Of a stretch of 64,000 nt of DNA, positions 59,037 through 64,000 are shown piece after piece. The notes below the pieces were generated by a model. The model did not search any database. It was not told where the DNA came from and was given only the letters and a program-made list of their open reading frames with translations. Origin of the DNA: Podocnemis expansa (Eukaryota; Chordata; Testudines; Podocnemididae); contig ML681981.1 of the NCBI GenBank assembly GCA_007922195.1, positions 11,867,105-11,931,104 of the forward strand, in the 5' to 3' direction. Both the position numbers and the translations under genes were made by a program. Every line of letters starts with the position of its first letter. Position 1 is the first letter of the stretch.

Positions 59037-61655
59037 TCACAGCTCAGACACTCTCCGGGCTGACGTGATAGCCACCAAAAACGCGACCTTCCACGACATG
59101 TACAGGAGGGAACAAGTCGCCAGTGGCTCAAACGGGGGTCTAGTAAGTCTTACCAGTACTGTATTTAGGTCCCACTGGACCGTGGGTGCCTTTACAGTCA
59201 GGTACAGTTTAGAAAGCCCCACCAGGAACCTTTTTACCATAGGCACCGTGAACAGCGAGCTACCCCCAGGACTGCGGCGGAACGCTGCAATCACCGCAAG
59301 GTGGACCTTCAGGGACGATAATGCTAGTCCACTTGACTTTAAATACCATAAATAGTCTAGTATGCGGTGAACCAAGACCGACTCTGGTTCCTCCCCGTTG
59401 GCTGAGGCCCACCGCGCAAACCTGTGCCACTTAGCGGCATATGTAATTCTCGTGGCAGGTTTCCTACTGCCACACAACACTGCCTGTACCGGGGAGGAGC
59501 ACATCTGTTCGCTGTCCGTCAGCCATGAAGGCACCACGCGTGGAGGTGTAGGGCCTCCAGGTTGGGGTGGAGAAGTCTCCCGCTGTCCTGGGACATTAAG
59601 TCTGGTCTGAGTGGCAACCGGATCGGCCTGCGTCTGGACCACCACATTAGGGTCGAAAACCAATGCTGCGGGGGCGATCAAGATGACCTGCGCCTTGTCC
59701 ATCTTTATCTTCCACAGCACCTTGGCCACTAACGGTGTCGGAGGGAACGCGTACAGGAGACCTCTCTCCCCCCAGTGGACCTCGAAAGCATCCGCCCCCG
59801 ACCCGGGGCTGCGTCCCCGGAAGGAGCAGAAGCTCTGGCACTTTGTGTTGACCACAGAGGCGAAGAGGTCTAGACAGGGATAACCCCACCTCCGGAAGAG
59901 TGACTCCGCCACCTCCGGGTGAAGAGACCACTCGTGGGCCATGAACTTCCGGCTGAGGCTGTCTGCTAAGCAGTTCTGGAGGCCGGGGATATACGATGCC
60001 ACTGGTTGGATCTTGTGGTGAATACAAAACTCCCAGAGCCTCATGGCTTCCTGACAAAGGAGAGGCGAGTGTGTGCCACCTTGCTTGTTGATATAATACA
60101 TTGCGGTGGTGTTGTCGGTACGAACCGACACCATCTGGCCCCGGAGATGTTCTTGAAATACCTCGCATGCGAGTTGGACTGCTCGGAGCTCCTTTACGTT
60201 GATGTGTAGCACGGAGTCCGCGACCCCCCACAAGCCCTGTGTCCTGAGGTCTCCGAGATGCGCACCCCAGCCGATATCTGATGCATCCGTTGTCAAATGC
60301 ATTGATGGCTGAGGAAGACTGAACGGAACCCCTGAGCATAAATTGGTCTCGCAGGACCACCAATGCAGGGTCTCCAGCACCGATGCCGGCACAGTGAGCA
60401 TAGCGTCCAAACTGTCTCGCACCGGGCGGAACACCATCGCCAACCACAGTTGGAGCGGTCTCATCCGTAAGTGGGCGAGAGGGACTACAAAAGTGCAAGC
60501 TGCCATGAGACCCAGTAAGCGAAGGCATTCTCGCGCCGATACCCTGGGAAACCTCACCAGAGCATCCACCGTCTGTCTGATAGTCTGAAACCGGTTGGTC
60601 AGGAGGCTCACCCTTACAGACGTGGAATCGAGGACCGCTCCTATAAACTCTATTCGTTGCGCGGGAACCAACACCGACTTTTGAACATTTATCAACAGAC
60701 CTAAGCGATCGAAGACGTATTGAGTCAGGTTTATGTGGGACAACACCTCTCGCCGTGACTTCCCCACGATCAGCCAGTCGTCCAGATATGGAAACAGGGT
60801 GACTCCTTGCTTCCTGAGATGTGCTGCCACCACTGCCAGACACCTTGTGAATACCCGTGGAGCTGCGAAGAGGCCAAACGGGAGCACGGTGAACTGCAGG
60901 TGCGCCCGCCCCACGATGAAGCGCAGGAACCTCCTGTGCTGTGGGTGTATTGCAATATGAAAGTACGCATCCTGCAAATCGAGGGCGGCGTACCAATCGC
61001 CCGGATCCAGAGAGGGAACAATTGATGAGAGGGACACCATCCGGAACCGAATCTTGCGAAGGAACCGGTTGAGCCGCCTCAGATCTAAAATCTGCCACAG
61101 GCCCCCTTTCGCCTTGGGAATAAGGAAATATCGGGAATAAAAACCTTTGCCCTTGCAGGATGGCGGCACCTCCTCCACTGCCCCTTTTTGAAGTAAAGCC
61201 TGCACCTCCTCCCGTAGGAGGGGCCGGCGGGGGCAACGAAGAAAATTGGAGGGAATAGCCCTCCTGAACCGTCCGGAGAACCCAGCGGTCTTTTGTGATC
61301 TTGCGCCAACGTGGCGTGTAAGGGGACAGTCTGTTGCTGAATACAGGAGTCTCTGGATCTTTGGCCTTTGATAAACCGCCCTCGGGTTGACCCTCAAAAG
61401 GTCTTTTTCCCACCTGCCGGCGGACGCAAGGATCCTTGCCCGCTGGTGGCGCCCAGCCGGCCGACAGGACCCTTTGCCCCTCCGTCTATCATCGTCCTGG
61501 CGGCGGAAGTAGGGCCGCGGGGGAGGAGGGGGTGGCTTGAATTGCTTCCTTTGGCTCGCAGGTGTGTGGAGACCTAAGGACTTAACCAGCACCCTAGAAT
61601 CTTTCAACGTCTGCACACGGGCGTCTGTCTGCTGTGAAGAGTTCAGGCCCTTCAA
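59037..61655 (-). pseudogene. DIRS copy 1 reverse transcriptase / RNase H / recombinase N-terminal part
   Basis: A continuous 872-codon frame. Residues about 150-300 are the reverse transcriptase with [26 protein letters not shown] and the catalytic YLDD at 290-293. Residues about 453-570 are RNase H with TTDASDIGWG (Asp457), NVKELRA (Glu489), RTDNTTA (Asp514) and ADSLSR (Asp565). From about residue 735 the recombinase N-terminal domain begins and the frame ends at ITSARRVSEL followed by TGA. The first 60 residues (TDARVQTLKDSRVLVKSLG) resemble the gag tail of copy 2. The conserved pre-RT motif WRKITKDRWV is read in another frame (see 61215-61413), so this frame is the product of small frameshifts. 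Confidence 0.88.
61215..61413 (-). pseudogene. DIRS copy 1 pre-RT segment in a shifted frame
   Basis: In the frame that starts at 61413 one reads VFSNRLSPYTPRWRKITKDR and then WVLRTVQEGYSLQFSSLPP. Copy 2 has the matching [10 protein letters not shown] motif in the same order before its RT. The frame stays open down to 59647 (588 codons), but beyond about 61215 the coding similarity moves to the other frame, so the long open frame is mostly incidental. Confidence 0.7.
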
Positions 61656-62052
61656 AAGGTAAGTCCTGGATCGTGGTCTGGACCTCTAGGGGCAGCCCCG
61701 ACGCCTGCAGCCATGAGCTACGCCACATTGTCACCCCTGTGGCCATGGAGCGAGCCGCGGCATCAGCCGCATCTAAGGCTGATTGCAGCAGGGCCTTAGA
61801 CACGACTTTACCCTCCTGGATGGACACCGATAGAGCCGCTCTGGAGTCCTGCTCCATAGAGTCACTGAAACGCTCCATAGCTGACCATGCATTAAACATA
61901 TAACGGCTGAGAATAGCCTGCTGGTTCGCTATTCTCAGCTGCAGCCCCCCTCTAGAATAGACCTTATGGCCAAACAGGTCCAATCTTTTATAGTCCTTAG
62001 ACTTAGGAGCTGACCCCGGGCGACCTTGTCTCACGCTCATTCGCCGCCGCAA
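61594..62052 (-). pseudogene. DIRS copy 1 gag, C-terminal core
   Basis: About 150 codons in frame with the upstream gag frame but separated by one TAG (62056-62058). It includes LDLFGHKVYSRGGLQLRIAN, QAILSRYMFNAWSAMERF and the AALSVSIQEGK ... DAADAAARSMATG helix-rich segment. The same core is visible in copy 2 at 13070-13447. Likely the capsid-like part of gag; that is inference. The frame then overlaps the pol frame by about 60 bases. Confidence 0.8.
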
Positions 62053-62055
62053 GGA

Positions 62056-63605
62056 CTAATGAGCTGGGGGTGGGGTGTGAATAAAAATGTTCATAACCCT
62101 TAGAGGGCACGAAGTACTTTCGTTCGGCGCGCTTGGCCGTGGGGGGGGGGGGGGGGAACAAAACCCGGGGTATCCCAGCGCCTTGGTCGTGTTAAGTACA
62201 GTCTTGATAAAGGGCAGAGCCACACGGCCCGGGGCCTCCGGGAGCAAAATGTCCACCATAGGGTCCGCGTCCTCCGCGATCTCCTCGGCCTGCATATTCA
62301 GTCCGCTGGCTACCCAACGAAGCAGCTCCTGATGAGCCCTAGCATCATCCGGGATCGCCAGCGGCTTGGCTCCCGCCACCGCCTCATCGGGGGGCGAAGA
62401 AGAAGATTCTTCAAGTTCTGGATCCTTTAATGGAGCTCCAGATCTCACACTGTGGTCTCCAGTGGCCAGGCTCTCTTTATCTGGCTCGTCTCGCAAGGAC
62501 TCCACCTCTGACACCTCCCTGGTACCGAGGGGGGGAGGGGCGCCGAGCGTGGCCGATGGCGGATGTCTGGCCTGCGAACTGGGAATGGGAGGTCCTGAGC
62601 CTACACCCGGTCCCTGGACGGCCCAAGGGGTCCAAAATGGCCACTGCCAACCCGACCACTGAGGGTGGAAGGGCGGTACCACCGGTGCCGACTGAGGCTG
62701 TGACGCTGAGGTCTTCTGAGGTCGACGCGGTACCGACTCCCCTGCCGAACTCGACGAAGAGCCGGAACGAGGGGACCACGGCGGTGCCGATGACGACTGC
62801 ACCAGGGAGCGGTGCCGACCCTCATCGCTGTGGTCACGGTGCCGATGAGACACGGGGGAGTGGAACCAGGGAGCCCCAGCCGCTGCTACCACCGTTGGCG
62901 GTACCGGAGAGCAGTGCCATTGCTCCCAGAGTGGCACCGAGCTCCGACCTCGACCTGCTGCAAGGGGGTCGGTTTCCCCCGGGACGGTGCCGAGCGTGGT
63001 ACCGGTGTCGCCGCTGAAGCCCGCGGCGCCGACTGCACCGATAGGTCCTGCGCAGCTGCAAAGGCCTCCGGCGTCGTCGGCAGGATCAGGTCCTCCTCTA
63101 AAACGTCCCTGGTAGGCGAGGAGGTCGAGCCCGGACTAAACTGCGCCTCCGAAGGGTCGCGTACCGAATCCGGGGACACGGAGATAGGTCGGCCAACATG
63201 GCTCTGACTGTCTCCCTGCTGCACCGCCGCTCGGTGCGGTGATCGCCCCCTACCGAGCCGTTTTTTCTTGGGCGGTACCGGGAAAGAGGAGCGGCGCCGG
63301 GGCTCCTTCTGAGTCCTGGGGCGAGCCGGCTTCGGTGCCGCAGACGGTGCCGAGGATGCCGGTGCACTCCGCACCGACGGTGCCGTGCTGGACCCCGAAT
63401 CACCGGGGGCCGGGCGGAGAGCCTCCTCCATGAGGTGCAGCTTAAGGCGCTGAACCCTGTCCTTTTGAGTCCGCGGCTTGAAGCTCCGACAGATTTTATA
63501 CCTCTCGGTGAGGTGAGCTTCGCCCAAGCACAGAAGACAATCGCTGTGCGGGTCGTCCACGGGCATGGGCTTTCTACAACGTCCGCAGGTTTTAAAGCCC
63601 GGCAT
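62056..63605 (-). pseudogene. DIRS copy 1 gag, N-terminal part with Cys/His box
   Basis: Starts MPGFKTCGRCRKPMPVDD then PHSDCLLCLGEAHL, a C-x2-C ... H-x2-C-x2-C-x-G-x2-H arrangement that looks like a metal-binding box. The following 200 residues are rich in Ser, Ala, Pro and Arg and are encoded by dispersed GGTRCCGA motifs. The frame changes between 62886 and 62937, then continues to 62056 with a polyproline run from a C/G homopolymer (62139-62157). Copies 2 and 3 carry the same box. Confidence 0.8.
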
Positions 63606-63781
63606 AGCCTGACGCCGGGCCCGGGGCAGGCTCGAAACTAACTAACTAACTTAACTATACTTAATTTAGCAACTAACTAACAACTATAACTAACTAACTG
63701 GTTCGGGTACTCCGAAGCAAAAACGGCCACGTGCAGTACTGCGCGAAGCCAGGGAATGTTCCAGCGACCGACAGGGCGGTA

Positions 63782-63962
63782 AGAAGGAACTGAGGAGGGA
63801 CGGGTTGGCTGGTGACTATACAGGCAGTGGCGGCAGCGCCACTCCAGGGGGCACTACAGCCGACCCTACGGGTACTCTAGGGGAAAAAAGTTTCCGGCGT
63901 GCCGTGCACGAGGCGTGCAGACACCTACTAAGGAATGGCCAGGAGCAGCACTCAAAGAAGAA
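63782..63962. repeat. DIRS copy 1, right inverted terminal repeat (5' end of element)
   Basis: AAGAAGGAACTGAGGAGGGACGGG through GTTTCCGGCGTGCCGTGCACG to GGCCAGGAGCAGCACTCAAAG. This end should hold the element's promoter; no motif was identified with confidence. Confidence 0.9.
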
Positions 63963-64000
63963 TATCTGTTATTCTCAAGTGGGGCTCCATCATGTTAACC

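Larger units (their letters stand above)
58117..63962 (-). mobile_element. DIRS-like tyrosine-recombinase retrotransposon, structurally complete (copy 1)
   Basis: A 5.85-kb element read from right to left: 5' inverted terminal repeat (about 63782-63962), gag (63605 to about 61594), reverse transcriptase and RNase H, tyrosine recombinase (down to 58488), an internal complementary region (58359-58455) and the 3' inverted terminal repeat (58117-58325). DIRS elements use a tyrosine recombinase instead of an integrase to insert a circular DNA copy, and do not make target duplications; none is seen here. The base composition is much more GC-rich than the surrounding intron and ends abruptly at both borders. 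Gag and pol each carry a few lesions, so the copy looks young but not autonomous. It has the same orientation as IDE. Confidence 0.93.

Noticed and set aside
59647..61413. 588-codon second open frame on the same strand as DIRS pol
   Set aside because: Only its first 65 codons show pre-RT similarity; the rest is the shifted reading of the RT/RNase H region in GC-rich sequence.
62430..63017. 195-codon plus-strand frame opposite gag
   Set aside because: Antisense shadow of gag; its content follows from the GGTRCCGA motif array.
63963..64000. Possible further exon at the window edge
   Set aside because: Only 38 bases remain after the DIRS element and they show no splice site or IDE similarity.

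Overview
This is a window of animal nuclear DNA, almost certainly from an amniote and most probably a turtle. The species call is inference from repeat content: CR1 LINEs, DIRS-type tyrosine-recombinase retrotransposons, a Penelope-like element, many hAT-type non-autonomous transposons with 8-bp target duplications, and one old MIR SINE. There is no prokaryotic organisation.

The only host gene is the C-terminal half of IDE (insulin-degrading enzyme, insulysin) on the minus strand. Eleven consecutive coding exon positions (exons 15 to 25 by the 25-exon human scheme) lie between 56255 and 7210. Exon 15 is present twice, as the alternative exons 15a (56111-56255) and 15b (55413-55557). All splice phases agree. 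Counting back from the stop reproduces human numbering without any indel: stop after residue 1019, Tyr831, Arg824, Lys898/Lys899, Cys590/812/819 and a C-terminal A-K-L. Exons 1-14, including the zinc motif, lie beyond 64000. No second gene was found.

Region by region. 1-7209: 3' flank and probable 3' UTR with one hAT element. 7306-16433 (introns 24-23): a decayed 6.9-kb DIRS element (8840-15757) carrying two nested hAT elements. 16507-26151 (intron 22): a GC-rich 1.6-kb hAT, a Penelope-like element with inverted terminal repeats (20226-21727), a 350-bp palindrome and a G-rich minisatellite. 26214-32608 (introns 21-20): small repeats and a local direct duplication. 32777-38684 (intron 19): an antisense CR1 (33510-36014), a DIRS gag fragment and two hAT elements. 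38797-49136 (introns 18-16): inverted-dimer repeats, hATs and a MIR. 49248-55412 (intron 15): a 4.4-kb sense CR1 interrupted by a second CR1, a hAT, two foldback elements and a 100-N assembly gap. 55558-56110: the short intron between the alternative exons. 56256-64000 (intron 14): a structurally complete DIRS element (58117-63962).

The most interesting systems are (1) the mutually exclusive IDE exons, each 145 nt, so that skipping both or including both breaks the frame; (2) the DIRS element, whose inverted terminal repeats and internal complementary region can be read directly and fit the circle-junction model of DIRS replication; and (3) an abundant short repeat family that occurs again and again as head-to-head inverted dimers.
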